Source: Rhynchosporium graminicola
Lineage: Eukaryota; Ascomycota; Leotiomycetes; Helotiales; Ploettnerulaceae
DNA: 64,000 bases
Assembly (NCBI GenBank): GCA_900074885.1
Contig: FJUW01000013.1
Span: forward strand, 124,001 to 188,000
Reading direction: 5' to 3'
Under the pieces are notes generated by a model. That model was not told where the DNA came from, made no database searches, and saw only the letters and a program-made list of their open reading frames with translations. A program made the translations under genes and the position numbers. The number at the start of each line of letters is the position of its first letter. Within the stretch, counting starts at the first letter, position 1. Shown piece by piece: positions 11,251 to 23,685 of the stretch.

Positions 11251-12915
11251 ATGACTGCCCCGAAGCCCACCCTCGCCCCCGAGCCCGGCAAGACCGTGGC
11301 TACGATAAAGATTGATGGCAACGAGTATCCTGTACTCGATATAAGGTCTAATGGCGATGTATTGCTGGATGTCCAATTTTTGAACGATTCCGATTGTACG
11401 AAGTCGATCCCAAAAGATGCCCTTCGCAGTCTCCGAACCAAGAAACTCCCAATAACTTCTCCGAGGGTCCTGTACCGAGTCAAGCTCGACACCATCAAGA
11501 AGTACTCCGAATACTTCAAGATCTTACTCAAAGCACAATTTGCTGAGGGCTTAGAGGTTGCGCAAGTACTTGCGGGCCTGCAGGCATCAAATCAGGATGT
11601 GACGAAAGTTGAGGCAGACAAGCTACCCCGGATCAAGATTGTCGATGAGGATGGCGCCACAAAGACACTTGGACGGGAGTTGATCTTCAAAGATATGTTG
11701 AACATTGTGCATGGGAGTGTAAGTGTTCTGCTTGCATGATGTGGCAGGAAATTCCTCTGAACCTCTTAGGAACCTGTGACCGCGCCGTTCAACACTCAAT
11801 GCATTACTACCCTCATCATACTATCGGATCGATACGGCTTCATCGCCCCTGTTTCTCGATACATGCAGAAAACGCTGAATGCCCACAAGTACCCGAATAC
11901 ACTGGACAAGAATGGTGAGGAAGCTTTGAGACAGAGGATTCTAATACAATTCCATACAGACCAGGGCATGCGGTTTACAAATGCTACGAAAGACTTGATT
12001 CTACGTGGCTCGATGCGTTGGAGCGACACTGTGGAAGTCTCGGTAGATTATCAAACAATCTGGTGGGACTTACCATACGGACTTGAAGGTAGTCAAAACC
12101 ATTTTCGTCACTCATGTGATGTGAATCAAGCTAACAGAAGTAGCTGAGTTGGCATTCAGACGTGCTTGTGTTCTCCGAACCATAGCTTCCATTCAGGACC
12201 AATGGTTACAGATCTATTCTTCCAAAGACAGGCAATGCAAATTGGGTTATGATTCAAGCTCAAGCTGTGATTCTTTCCAGTAAGTGGATCATGAGCATGC
12301 CTGTCCTACCGGTAAATTTCCCAAGCACCCACTAATCCTTCCAACCACAGGCTGGGAGAGATGATCAAGTTTTTGACCAAAAAGGGTCTACTATCACTAG
12401 TATCCTTCCAAGCAGCATCACCCTACGACCAGGACTACTCATGGCCAGAAGCCTACCAAGGCGACATCGAACTATTGATTGGCATACTCCGCCAGTGTCC
12501 CGCCTACCAAATCGACAGCAACCATGGCCATTGCGGGTTAAGGAATAAGCTTCTACCAGCTCTTGACTTCATCCGCACCTGTATCGACACCGGCCTCGGA
12601 ATCCGCCTATTGCGTTCCCAAAATGGTGGTCCTATCTTTGAGTCTTGGATACCTGGTCAAACCCCAAACTGGTCAAGTGTAAAGAAAGCGGTCTGGGTTG
12701 GAAACGGAGAAGATGACGTCAATGTTGCTGCGGAGAAGTTGAAGCAATTTGAGTTTGGACAAGGGCGACCGAAAATGATGAGGTCTAGCAGCACAGAAAC
12801 TGTAGAGAGAACTCCTCGAGGTCTTTTCACGGCTGAGAAGTGGAATTGGGTGACGGAGCCGGAGACGAATACTGTGAGACTTGGTAGTTCTTTCATGACG
12901 AGTGTTTCTAGATAG
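11251..12915 (+). CDS. BTB/POZ-like domain protein, hypothetical
   Basis: Four exons (11251-11718, 11770-12088, 12144-12279, 12351-12915) yield 495 residues with all junctions in frame. Residues ~25-165 resemble the fungal BTB/POZ-like fold: a beta-rich start (NGDVLLDVQFLND), then VKLDTIKKYSEYFKILL, which matches the 'reject if peer' helix where BTB proteins dimerise, then a charged loop. The middle (~155-290) is helical (IILSDRYGFIAPVSRYM), and the C-terminal half has the CGLRNKLLPALDFIRTC segment seen in uncharacterised ascomycete BTB proteins. There is no BACK, Kelch or MATH domain, and no catalytic motif. A role as an adaptor or in transcriptional regulation is only inferred from the fold. 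Confidence 0.8.
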
Positions 12916-13305
12916 GGGACTTTTGCACCACTCGATACTCCGATCTGGATTTCTCGTTCTTAAGCCGGCATGTAGCACAGAGGCAATTGGCGCATCCGCA
13001 AAGCGTTCGATTTTTGTTCACAACAATAGGTAATCTATGAATACTGCCTGGTCCCAAAAGTATGTGCTGATAGTCAGCACCAGTACGGAAAAAAGCCGAG
13101 ATCATTAATCCGTTTTGAGATCAACGTATACATTGTTCAAGTTCGTACGTGTTTTACTCTTCGTTACCTGCCATTCATCACAAACCTGCATTACGCCTAT
13201 GTTCGATTGAACCATCCCAATCCCAATTCTCGTCATCCCGAACTAGTCACAGATGTCAAAAGGCTATAACAGCGGTAGTAGCCTCCTGTGAGATTCGGTA
13301 TGTGG
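12916..13305. other. Convergent intergenic spacer
   Basis: 390 bp between the BTB-like gene and HET-C, likely containing both 3' UTRs. Nothing else is visible. Confidence 0.4.
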
Positions 13306-16295
13306 CTAATATCTCCCACCACCATATCCGGCTCCAGGGTAACCTCCACCCCCGGGATAGGGTGGCTCCTGGGGTGGCTGAGGAGGGAATTGATTTCCAT
13401 ACGGAGGCTGTTGGGGCGGGTATTGGTTACCGTATGGTGGCTGCTGGGGAGGGCCGCCCTGGAATCCTCCGGGACCACCAGGACCGCCTTGAGGCCAATA
13501 ACCTCCTCCTGCAGGGCCTTGAGGAGGGCCTTGACCATATCCACCAGGACCGCCATACGAAGGTTGTTGGTAATCAGGAGGGTATGGAGCGTTAGAAGGC
13601 GGGTATGGAGGACCACCTCCGGATGGGAAAGGCGGGTTGGCGGAGTATGGAGCATTTTGTTGATATCCGCCCTGTTGGTAGGGAGGATTGTTGTAGACCT
13701 GTTGGTAGCTTCCAGGTGGTGGACCACCCTGGTAACTTCCTTGCGTGGGGTTTGGAGCTAGATATCCACCTTGAGAAGATGTTGGGCGTGATGAGCTACC
13801 CGGACCGGGGAGGTTTTGATATCCAAAGTTCGGGGACTGGTAAGCCATGCCTGGTGTGCTTGATTGAGGCGATGAGCTTCCCATATAGTTAGAGGCTGCA
13901 GTTGCATCACTACCTTCCATGGCCCCTAAATCTCGGCTACGGATCTCGGTCCAAATCGATCCTGATGTCTTGCCGTGGCCACCAAGAGCACCGTGATCGT
14001 GCAAATCTCGCGAATTAGATGAGCCACCGGCCTCTTTGTGGTTGCGCCCAGCTTTGACGGAGGCGGAGTTGAGGATTTGGTTGAGTTGTCCACGATCTGG
14101 CTGCTCGTCGACCCATTTTCGAACAGTGTTGAACATATTGCGGTGGAGTTCGCATTGCTCATCACGCACAGCTGGGTGGTGGAAAGTGCGGAGGATGTCT
14201 TTCATGACTCCGTCGACCGAAATACCAGGGTTCTCCCAAGCGTACAGCACACGGCTAAAATTGGCATCAGTACAGTTACAATTTTGGAAAATAGATTACT
14301 TACGGAGCAACATATTGCAGAATCGTTGTTGCGACACGACCAGCAACTCCATTCAACTTATTTGAGAAGTGATCCTTCGAGAGCATAGAATGTGTAGGAT
14401 TGTCGCAACGAGCATCGTTCCATGGCTCGAATTGTGAGTTGGCACTGGTGCTATTAGCAACTATGAAAGCAATAGGATGGGTCAACTGCATACCTGGCCT
14501 CAACAACAGTTGAGGAACCATCCTTCAAAGACTTCGAAACGGCATCGATGATCGGTCGAATAAAGGGCGAGAGCAGTGAGAGAATGAAGACTGTCAGTGT
14601 CTCACTGATCTTCTCAACCAAAGCCTCCAAACCAGGTATTTTGGCAATAGTAGCACTGATTGCCTTAACAACCTTATCTCTGAACTCCAAGATGGGGTAA
14701 ATTTGCTTTGCAGTTTTGATTGGATCGAAAGTCTCACTCATTCCAGGAATGTTGTTGCCAGAATAGCCTAAATGTGCACCTGGAGGACCTGCAAATGAGG
14801 TATTGGCGCTGCTTCGTTTCAAGGTATTCTGATACTCCTGTTCAGCTGACTGCTCTTGCAAGCCTCTAGCAGTGGAAGCAAGTCCACCGCCCATTCCAGG
14901 AACTTGAGACAAGAGACTGGCGAAGTCAGTCCCTCCACCGGAACCGAATAGCCCACGCTGACCAGTTCCACCCCCAGCTTGAGTTTGTTCAGCTCCTTTT
15001 AGAACTAAATCCATTTCCTCAACCTCAGTCTGAGTGAAATGGTCGGTAGCTTCTCCAAGAACAGAGTGCAGAAAATCAACAGCGCCGAAAGTACCGGTTA
15101 CGAGAGGGTACACATGATGACCTCGAATATTGATTTCTGTGGCAGTACCGCAATGGGGGAAGACATCTCGATAGCCCAGCTCGCGAAGAGCAAGCTCACA
15201 ATAGTTTGTATGAGCGCCAAAGTCCCTGCATACATTAGTCGAGTCATAATAATGTGATACTCTCCACTAACTCAAGACAATGTAGAGCTTGGCCGAGGCA
15301 ACTGTAAGAAAGTCAATGGTGGACCGAGAAGTTCAAGGATGAGACATACCGAAGGGCTTCGCACAAGTCAGCCTCCTTACCTTTGGAATTTCCAGAACCG
15401 TTCGTGTAAAGTCTTCCGAAGTGTATGCTTCTCTGGAGACTGAAGCGGACATAGCCACTTGAAGTGGCCCAGCCGCCACTTTCATTGGCAATGTAGCTAG
15501 AAGAGTTCAAGTCAGTTGCAGATTTCAGAAACTACGACAGTTGCAATTATATTCATGAGATAAATGCGTTCTCGGAAGCCTACGGCCCACGGCAATTTCC
15601 TTGGAATCATCTTGCGCGAAAACTCCCGAATGGATTGAGTTGCGGCTTCATTGCCGAGTACTTACTTTTTCATTCCAGTATTGGAGTCGATTTCCAACTC
15701 CCTGGGTTGAACAGGACCACGAAGGCGCTGATCATATTCTCTTGCATCTTTGTTATCGGCGTAGTCTTTTGGATTGTCAATGTGCTCCTCTGGTCGGTAG
15801 ACTCCAAGTCGCTCTTCAGTTACCTCAAATTCCTCGGTGGCGTAGCCGAAAGACAAGAAGCTCAGTACCCAGACCTAAGTTATGTGAGTAAAGTGAGCCA
15901 AAGCAGCCGCGGCAGCTGACATTACTGACCAGAATTCGAATGGTTGGTGCCGAGACACCTTTCAAACTACCGACATCAACTGCTTGTGAATAGTCACGAA
16001 GCCAATTGCCGAAGTAAACACGCTTCACCATCATCGATGTCCATTTGTGACCCTTGATGAATGCAATGGTCTTGAGCATATCCTCGATATCTATGTTCAC
16101 GTCAAAGTCAGCTTCGAAGTCTACATCACCAAGCACATGTAAGATCATACCTCCGTGACGAAAATTGTTTCCCTCAATCTGAGCAATACTAGGAATGTTA
16201 CCAGCTCCGAAAGCCGCAGCTGGAGATGGTAACAGCAGGAGAACCAAGCATGATGCAAAGATCAGCGATCCAAAACCGAGCGAACCACCAGCCAT
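13306..16295 (-). CDS. het-c: Heterokaryon incompatibility protein HET-C family
   Basis: Multi-exon gene. Exon 1 is 16295-15930 and exon 2 starts at 15874; several more short introns follow. The N-terminus is a signal peptide (MAGGSLGFGSLIFASCLVLLLLP, ~1-28), followed by FGAGNIPSIAQIEGNNFRHG, the diagnostic start of the HET-C domain. Conserved blocks continue with WTSMMVKRVYFGNWLRDYSQ, YVRFSLQRSIHFGRLYTNG and LHCLEDFGAHTNYCELAL; the His-rich sequence context resembles phospholipase C/P1-nuclease-like folds. The last ~200 residues are a Gly/Pro/Gln/Tyr-rich tail (repeated PPYPP, GGYQ, PPQQPPYGNQ units), as in Neurospora HET-C. Polymorphism in this family controls vegetative incompatibility in Neurospora. 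Whether it does so here cannot be told from one allele. Confidence 0.92.
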
Positions 16296-17635
16296 AATGT
16301 ATTGAAAGTTCCAGGTGTATTTGATTGTTGGCCGTCGTTCAGTAGGTACAGACAGACAGACAGACAGATCAGATGAGATGGAAACAATTCGGATGACGGC
16401 CGGCCTAGTATAAGTATCTATCTGGTGGGGTAAATCATAGATAGGTAGGGTGTGGTACGTAGTGGTGGGGTCAACGAAGGCGACCTAGATAGATATGAAG
16501 GTATGGTATCTAGCTAGGTAGGGTATGTCATGTGCGATAGCAGAGTACCCAACTACTTGTACTGATCTTGATATGAGTATGAGAAAGCGACGGCCAATCT
16601 TCTGATGTCGAGGATTTTGTGTCTTGGTGATTATAGGTACCTACAGCATAAGCATAAATAAGCATGAGCCCTACTGTACAGTACTGCTTGCTGCTGCATC
16701 TATCTAAGCCACAATTGGCTGGCTGAAGCCACTCACTCCACTGCCACATTCCGTAGAGCACGCAACACGTGATGTATGAATGAATCAGTATGATCGATCG
16801 CCTTCATATGATTAAGATTGATGCCTTACTTGGGCTTACTTACATCGGCACAGACCAGGGCTGTCAGGCTTCAACGTCGGGTCCTGTTTGAATTCGAATT
16901 CGGATTCGACTCATCCTTCCTTCTCTTGCATTCTCGTGATCCCGCTACGCACCCAGCTACCTCCTCCACCCCAGCCTCTAAGGAAACCTCCGGCCGGGGT
17001 TTGTCATCTTCCGTGCCCACTGATTGCAATCTCTTCTTTGCAGCACCTTCCCTTCCCGTACTGTAAGGTAAGGTCCTTAAAGGTACCACCTATCTACCTC
17101 CTTAAAGGTACCACCTATCTACCTGCCTACCTACCTACCTACCTACCTACCTACCTACCTATACCTAACCCTTCCCGTCCCGAGGTCAGGTGATCAAGGT
17201 GGGGCTTGAGATAGATCCTGGTTGATTCTGCGTGGGGCGTGGCTGGCGTGCGTGCCCATGGCGTGGCGAAGGCTGGCTCCATCATTGCTTTTACTTGTTC
17301 CGTTCCGATCTTCATTACATTACCCACCCCCCACCCACCTGCAACTCCTCCTGATTACCGAGCTTCCTCATCTCCTGATTATTTTTTCCTTCAATATCCG
17401 CTCCTCTCCCCGTGCTCGCAAAGTGTTTTCATTCTCCGCTCATATTCTCCCCCTACTCTCCTTTCTCTCCTTTACGCTTCCCAAGCCAGCGTAGACTTTC
17501 GTTCGATGCTCCCGGACCAGTTCTCGGCGCATACCTGGATCGAGCATACAATTTTCGGAATTTGAAGCTGAGCTGCCCTCACGCTCTCTATTCTAACTCG
17601 ACCAAACAAAATATAACCAAAAGTCCGCCGCCATC
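16296..17635. promoter_or_regulatory. Divergent promoter region of het-c and SCS7 with microsatellites
   Basis: 1.3 kb separating two divergent genes, so it should contain both promoters. It is unusually rich in GATA- and GGTA-type simple repeats, including a GACA repeat at about 16349-16368, dispersed TAGATAGG/TAGGTAGG motifs at 16430-16520 and a CTAC array at 17117-17164. A pyrimidine-rich leader (CTCC/TTCC) runs from about 17320 to the SCS7 start. No gene was supported. Confidence 0.45.
17075..17164. repeat. 25-bp duplication plus (TACC)n microsatellite
   Basis: CCTTAAAGGTACCACCTATC and its following ACCT context occur twice back-to-back (17075-17099 and 17100-17124). About ten CTAC/TACC units follow directly, up to 17164. 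The duplication embeds KpnI-like GGTACC palindromes. Confidence 0.85.
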
Positions 17636-18859
17636 ATGTCTCCTTCTCGCACGCTACCAACCTTTTTGCGGACGGAGCTTGCAGCTCACAATACCGAACA
17701 GAGCTGTTATGTTACCATGGGTATCCGTGTCTTCGATATCACCGACTTCCTGGACAGTCATCCTGGCGGAGGCGAACTCATTACCCAGTATGGAGGCAAG
17801 GATATCACCGATATCATGAAGGATGAGATCTCGCACACTCATTCCGAAGCCGCCTACGAGGTACTCGAAGATTCTCTGGTCGGATTTGTCGCCACGGAAA
17901 AAGTGATCAATGCTGCTGTCAAAAGCCTACACCTAGACCAGATTGTGCCTCTACCTCCTACCGATGCGGGCAAGCAAGAGCTAAAACAAAACGCTTCTTC
18001 CGATAGGGTTCCAGTCTTTCAAGCTACGGGGATGTCTTCTGCTGCGGATCTTTCCAAGGAAACGGACCCCACCAACGATTACAAAACACACAAGTTCCTC
18101 GATCTCAACAAACCTTTGCTGATGCAAGTATGGCTCGGTGGCTTCAGCAAAGACTTTTATCTCGAGCAAGTCCATCGACCGCGTCATTACAAAGGAGGGG
18201 AGTCCGCGCCCTTGTTCGGCAACTTTCTTGAGCCCTTATCCAAGACTGCGTGGTGGGTTATCCCAACTGTGTGGCTTCCGCCTGTCGTCTATGGAACGTA
18301 TATTGCATCAAGAGGGTTTTCAAGCATCGGAGGAAACGCTGCTTATTGGTTTTTTGGACTATTTCTATGGTCCTTGGTAGAATATGGCTTGCACAGATTC
18401 CTTTTTCATCTGGATAAGTAAGTTCACGCACTTGAAGGCTAAACCCCAGATCTAACCTGCGTCAGATTGCTCCCTGATAATCGAGTCGCCATTACCCTCC
18501 ACTTTCTGCTCCATGGCATCCATCACTACCTCCCGATGGACAAGCTTAGACTCGTCATGCCGCCAACTCTTTTTGCCGTTCTAGCGACACCATTTTGGAA
18601 GCTTGCACATGCCGTGTTCTACTGGGACTGGTGTGTCGCTACTACAGTCTTTTGCGGTGGTATATTTGGCTACATCTGCTATGACTTGACTCATTACTTC
18701 CTCCACCACCGGACACTACCTGCGTATTGGAGAGAATTGAAGAAAAAACACCTTCAGCACCACTTCATGGATTACGAAAACGGCTTCGGGGTCTCGAGTA
18801 GCTTCTGGGACGGGGTATTTGGTACACAATTGGCTCCTCCGCCAATTAAGACGTTGTAG
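17636..18859 (+). CDS. SCS7: Fatty acid 2-hydroxylase (ceramide VLCFA hydroxylase)
   Basis: Two exons (17636-18417, 18466-18859) give 391 residues, close to yeast Scs7. Residues ~1-90 are a cytochrome b5 domain with the haem signature SHPGGGELI at ~41-49 and a second histidine at the DEISHTHSE segment. The C-terminal half is a fatty-acid hydroxylase/sterol-desaturase membrane domain with the di-iron histidine clusters: LHRFLFHLDK, LLHGIHHYLP, HYFLHHRT and HLQHHFMDYENGFGVSS. Hydrophobic helices lie between them. The enzyme hydroxylates position 2 of the N-acyl chain of phytoceramide-type sphingolipids in the ER, using electrons delivered through its own b5 domain. All key histidines appear present. 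The Kozak-like context at the ATG (CCATCATG) supports the start. Confidence 0.95.
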
Positions 18860-19328
18860 ACAGTATTGTAATATTATACACAGGAGCACGTTCTCTGTGA
18901 CGATGACGAAGTCATGACGAAAATGGAGAGTCTTTCATGGCACTCGGGCGTTGGATGTGCCTTGGTCATCGTAAATAGGAGACCAGCTACTCAATTCGTT
19001 ATTGAGCATTACATAAATCTTAATCAATAATGACATTACATTCAACTGTAAGCGTGAAGTTTTGTATTGCACTGTACAGACTATCCCCTAATTTTCACTG
19101 CGTTAGATTTGTTTTGTGTCAGCAGATGCTATTGACACGTGATCAGGCTGTAGTGCTCCTGCAAATCTCTTCCCGCCTTGGTCCAGGCACCTTCGGATCG
19201 CGACATTCTTGTTTCGTCCATCACAACCTGACAACAAAGCCGTCGGTTGGCTGCTACCATTATCCCTCACTCTCTAAAGATTAATACATATTGCAGGAAT
19301 ATTCGAGCTCACTAGCATCGCTCCTATC
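18860..19328. other. Short intergenic spacer
   Basis: 470 bp carrying the SCS7 3' UTR and the promoter of the RBM39-like gene. No other feature seen. Confidence 0.4.
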
Positions 19329-21237
19329 ATGTCGTCCGCCCTTGATGTCGAGGCCCTCCTCGATTCTACTGCAAATGCTGTCCCCGCCGACTCTTCGAAG
19401 CTAAAGGACAGTGATGACCGCCACAAGAACGAGCGCAGTGATCGTCGTGACCGAGATCGCACTCGTGATGGTAGCAGAGACCGTGACCGAGATCGAAAGC
19501 GAAGAGACCGGAGCAGAACCAGAAGAGAGGCCAATGGGGAAAGGGAATTGATTGGAACCCCCACAAGCGAGCACGGCAGTGCTCAGGGAAGTGTCAAGAG
19601 TAGGCGCAGAAGCAGAAGCCGTGAAGAAGACCGCCGAAACTCACGCCGTCACAGAGACAGCCCTGATGAAGCAGGTCGTAGAGATGGCGATTTCTACAGA
19701 GGAAATGGCCGTACGCGCTCGCGATCCAGGAGCCCGAATCGTTACTATCGTCCCCGTGGAGACCGTCGTGACCGAGATGAGCAAGACGGAGGCAAACCAA
19801 GAGAAGACCGACGAAGCAGAAATGAAGGACGACGAGCAAGTAGAAGCCCAAAGAGAGAGAATACACCCCCTTTAACTGAAGATGAGCGAGATCGTCGCAC
19901 AGTCTTCGTCCAACAACTTGCCGCTCGTCTGAGGACTAAAGAACTCATAGCATTTTTTGAGAAGGTCGGGCCAGTCAAGGAAGCACAGATCGTAAAGGAC
20001 AGGGTCAGTGGTAGATCCAAAGGGTATGTATCGTTCTCCTTGAACGGCAAAACTTATGCTAAGTTGTAATTAGTGTTGGCTACGTTGAGTTCAGAAACGA
20101 AGAATCGGTCCCCGCTGCAATCCAACTCACTGGTCAGAAGCTCCTAGGAATTCCCATCATCGCCCAACTCACAGAAGCCGAGAAAAATCGTCAAGTTCGC
20201 AATCCCGAAGCAGCCAGCAACAACCCAAATTCTATTCCCTTCCATCGACTTTATGTGGGTAATATCCATTTCAGTATCACTGAAAGTGATTTACAGAATG
20301 TGTTTGAGCCTTTTGGTGAGCTTGAGTTTGTCCAGCTACAAAAGGAAGAGCAAGGTCGCAGTCGAGGTTACGGATTCGTACAGTATGCTGCTCATCTCTA
20401 TATGCACAATCAGTTCACTAACACATCACAGGTTCCGAGACCCTGGCCAAGCCCGTGAGGCTTTAGAGAAGATGAATGGATTTGATCTCGCTGGACGGCC
20501 AATTCGCGTTGGTCTTGGCAACGATAAGTTTACTCCTGAGTCTACCGCGAGTCTTCTGCAAAGATTCCAGGGACAGAGCCACCAACAACAGTTCCAGGGT
20601 TCTGCGTTCTCCGGTGCTGGTGGTCGTGGTCCGCAAGCAACCAGTGGAGGTAACTTTGATCGTGCTGGTGGCCGTGATAACGACAAGGGTTCTGGTGGTG
20701 CTAGTGCCTTGGATGATACCGATGTTGGTGGAGTAAACTTCAACAACTATAGTCGAGATGCATTGATGAGGAAACTTGCCAGAACAGATGAACCTGCACC
20801 TGCCGCAAAGGGCCGCGATGAGAGACGTGAGATCTCCAAGCCGAAAGTCGAGACAAAAGCACTACCAGTAAATGTCAACATGGCAAGCAGATGCGTTGTG
20901 CTCAAGAATATGTTCGACCCAGCAGAGTATGTTCATGTTCCCCGAATCTTGGAGTAGTACTGACACGCCCGTTTTCAGAGAAGAAGGTGATACCTGGGAG
21001 AAGGAGCTGGAGGATGACGTTCGCGCAGAAGCCGAAGAAAAATACGGCCATGTTGTTCACATTGCTTTAGATCCAAACTCGCAGGGCGACATTTACCTGA
21101 AATTCGATCGGGTTCAAGGAGGGGAGAATGCCATCAAGGGCCTCAACGGCAGATACTTTGGTGGACGCATGATCAGCGCTACACCTGTTGTGGATGCAGT
21201 CTACAGCAGTTTGTTCTCACGCACACGCGCGATTTAA
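19329..21237 (+). CDS. RNA-binding splicing factor, RBM39/Rsd1 family
   Basis: Four exons (19329-20023, 20074-20382, 20432-20926, 20979-21237) give 585 residues. The first ~180 residues are an RS/RD/RE-rich arginine domain typical of SR-like splicing factors. RRM1 (~185-260) begins [24 protein letters not shown]2 (~285-365) has [31 protein letters not shown] with an RGYGFVQF RNP1. After a Gly/Gln-rich linker, a C-terminal UHM-type RRM contains the [14 protein letters not shown] motif and [22 protein letters not shown], which normally binds tryptophan ligands of U2AF or SF3B1. The order RS-RRM-RRM-UHM is that of human RBM39 and fission-yeast Rsd1. It should act in the nucleus in 3' splice-site recognition. 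A possible alternative is a U2AF65 paralogue, but the order of domains fits RBM39 better. Confidence 0.93.
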
Positions 21238-23685
21238 GATGCTAATTTCGGCCTCCTTAATATCTTTAGGCTCGTATCGAGTAATTACTTCAATCCTGCG
21301 TTCGTGTTCAAAGCTAATGTTGGTTCAGAAATTGAGCATACCCGCTTTCCGTTCGCCAGTGCCAACAAATTCCTCCCTAGGCCGAGTCGTTCTACGCGCG
21401 TGGTCAACACTTCGGATCGTGGGCCCCGTTGGAAACTTCAACGACGGGATTTTGACGCGTCACACCAGCAACAGCCAGTATCCGAGAACCCCGCTGATTA
21501 ACTTGACCCTAGGAGCCTTCACCAAGCGATTTCCCGCATCTGCTCCAAGGATTTTGGGATCAGATATCGATTTTCGCTGATTGCACATAGGGCATCTCAT
21601 GTACACAATTCCCTCCCCACAGGCATAATTCCTAGCGCTTCTTCACTGTCCATTCCATAGCAAATAAAGCTGATTACTAGAGTCCCTCTGCAATGTTATA
21701 CACACATTTGCACATTCTGGCTCGGGCAATGAGGAGTGGCTTTAATCCAAGAAAAACACTAGCTTCATTGACTATATGAGACAACGAAACTCACAACTAA
21801 GCTTGAGAGCAGAGAATCGTCAAAGCTTTTATTGAACTGGCAGCTCGAAGGGTACTACTAAGCAGCCGTGAGTAACCATATGGATGATATCAGCCGTATT
21901 AATCCACGTTGCATTACAGGCGTCTTTACTTTCTTCTCATTCTAGATTCTTTTTAAGGAGCAATTGCTCAGCATCTCCGTTTCAAGTTGTTCCGTATCGT
22001 TTTTTGCGGAATTTCCTGCCTTCCTTGTATATGATCGTGAAGCATAGACATTCCAAATTGAGTACTTCTAGGGAGGAATGAAGAGAATCGTGCTTCATGG
22101 ATGCTGAAGCGATTTTTGGTTGTGTTTTGCCCTTGGTCGTAACTTCTTGCGATTTGGTTCCGCGCCTACTAAGTTGAAATAAATTGCCAAGGCTGAGGAG
22201 CCTTGGACATTCTATTCCTTTTGTTTTTGTTTCAAATATCATATAATTTCCTGCCGGAGGACCAAGCTGCACAGCTCATGAAGAGAGCCTTTAACGAATG
22301 GTGCTATTGCCTCTTTGCCTGTCTTCCCTGCCTAGATTTTATGACATTTAGATTTTTGGAAATTTGACCTCGCTTAATCTCGCCTGGGTTTCGAATAACT
22401 CACGTCTCTCTCCTTCATCAGACGGCGTGAAGAAACGTTTAGTTATATTACTAGACAGTGGAAGTTCGAAGACCTGAATACTGCCTGGGAAATCAAGCTA
22501 ATCTTAGTATCAGTTCGAATGCTATAGCTTACTTCTGCTTTGAGAAAGGGGTCTCTCTAAAGGCTTCTTTGGAAGCATAATACCTTTATCCGGCAGTTTT
22601 ACATTCGAGACATTATCTACGAATATGAATAAGATTATCAGAGTTGTCTCGAATCTTTTATCTGCTAATTTACTAAGGATATCACATCCTTAACTAGCGA
22701 GTCGTTATCTTTACAGCCACCTTTCGAATGGCCAGTCGGTCTATCCAAGCTACGTCAGAATCTCGACGAGAAGCAGATCCTGAAAGATCAGCTTATTGCT
22801 TCATCTGAATGGAAATCACAAGCTTGCATCTATGGGAGGCAATCATTAGACAAGCTCCCTGTCAGCCAGGCTCCTGCGGGCCCTTCCTTCCGAGCATGTT
22901 TTCTTCTTTCTTTCTTTCTTTCTTTCTATCTATCGGAAGCAAACTACGGCTCAACGGAAAATCACCTCGACGCGTACGAAAGCATACATTGAACCTGGGC
23001 AGTCGTAGCCCTGAACGGTCGTGTTCATACTTCTCTGTTCTCGCTATTCTTAGAACAGCTTTCCTTATCGCTCACACTCGGATTTCTCTCGCAACTACTA
23101 TAACCTCAGATCCTTCCACGATACTCTAGACGATCTACGAAAGGCGACCACTGCAAGGAGAAGGACATATACAAAGAGCAGTTGTGTGCAGCGGAAGGAG
23201 CTGATTTAGCCTCGTCCTCAGCCCACGCGACTCCTTCCATACCACTTTGTTCATATCGAAAAACCCCTCATTTTCAGCAGATACCAATACATATCTCTCC
23301 AACCCACATAATCTCATTCCCCGCCTGTGGTAGGTACCTTTGCTATGAGGTTAGGAGCTGAGCCTAATCGAGGTGGTGTCCGCGGGCTAAGCGCATATCT
23401 GCCTCTTTTCGCTCGCGAAATTCCCCTTCCTTTCTCGTCCACACCACATCCTTCTCTTTACCATCGACCATCGATATACATACTCCGCAATACAACACCT
23501 CGTTCTCCTATCTGCATTATCATCTTACGATCTTACGGTCATCTCCGCCCTCTTTACACCTTCTTAGCAATCTACGTCGGTCATCGATGGTCCTCGCGCA
23601 CGCTTTCCGGCGGAGCAATACAGATTCACTCTACACCTAGCACTGCCATCTGATATTACTTTACCAAGCTTTCGGTCGGCGCATC
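21238..23685. other. Gene-free spacer, 2.4 kb, with TTTC microsatellite
   Basis: No intact gene. Contains a (TTTC)n tract at about 22903-22927 and short unsupported reading frames. The last ~360 bp before 23686 are C/T-rich and look like the promoter and leader of the next gene. I looked for transposase-like motifs and saw none. Confidence 0.4.
22903..22927. repeat. (TTTC)n microsatellite
   Basis: About six TTTC units in the gene-free spacer. Confidence 0.85.

Noticed and set aside
13288..13761. Arg/Trp/Gly-rich frames opposite the HET-C tail
   Set aside because: Antisense shadow of the Gly/Pro/Gln-rich repeat; composition explained by the real gene.
17117..17164. (TACC)n as a telomere-like repeat
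   Set aside because: Fungal telomere repeats are TTAGGG; this is an ordinary microsatellite within a promoter region.
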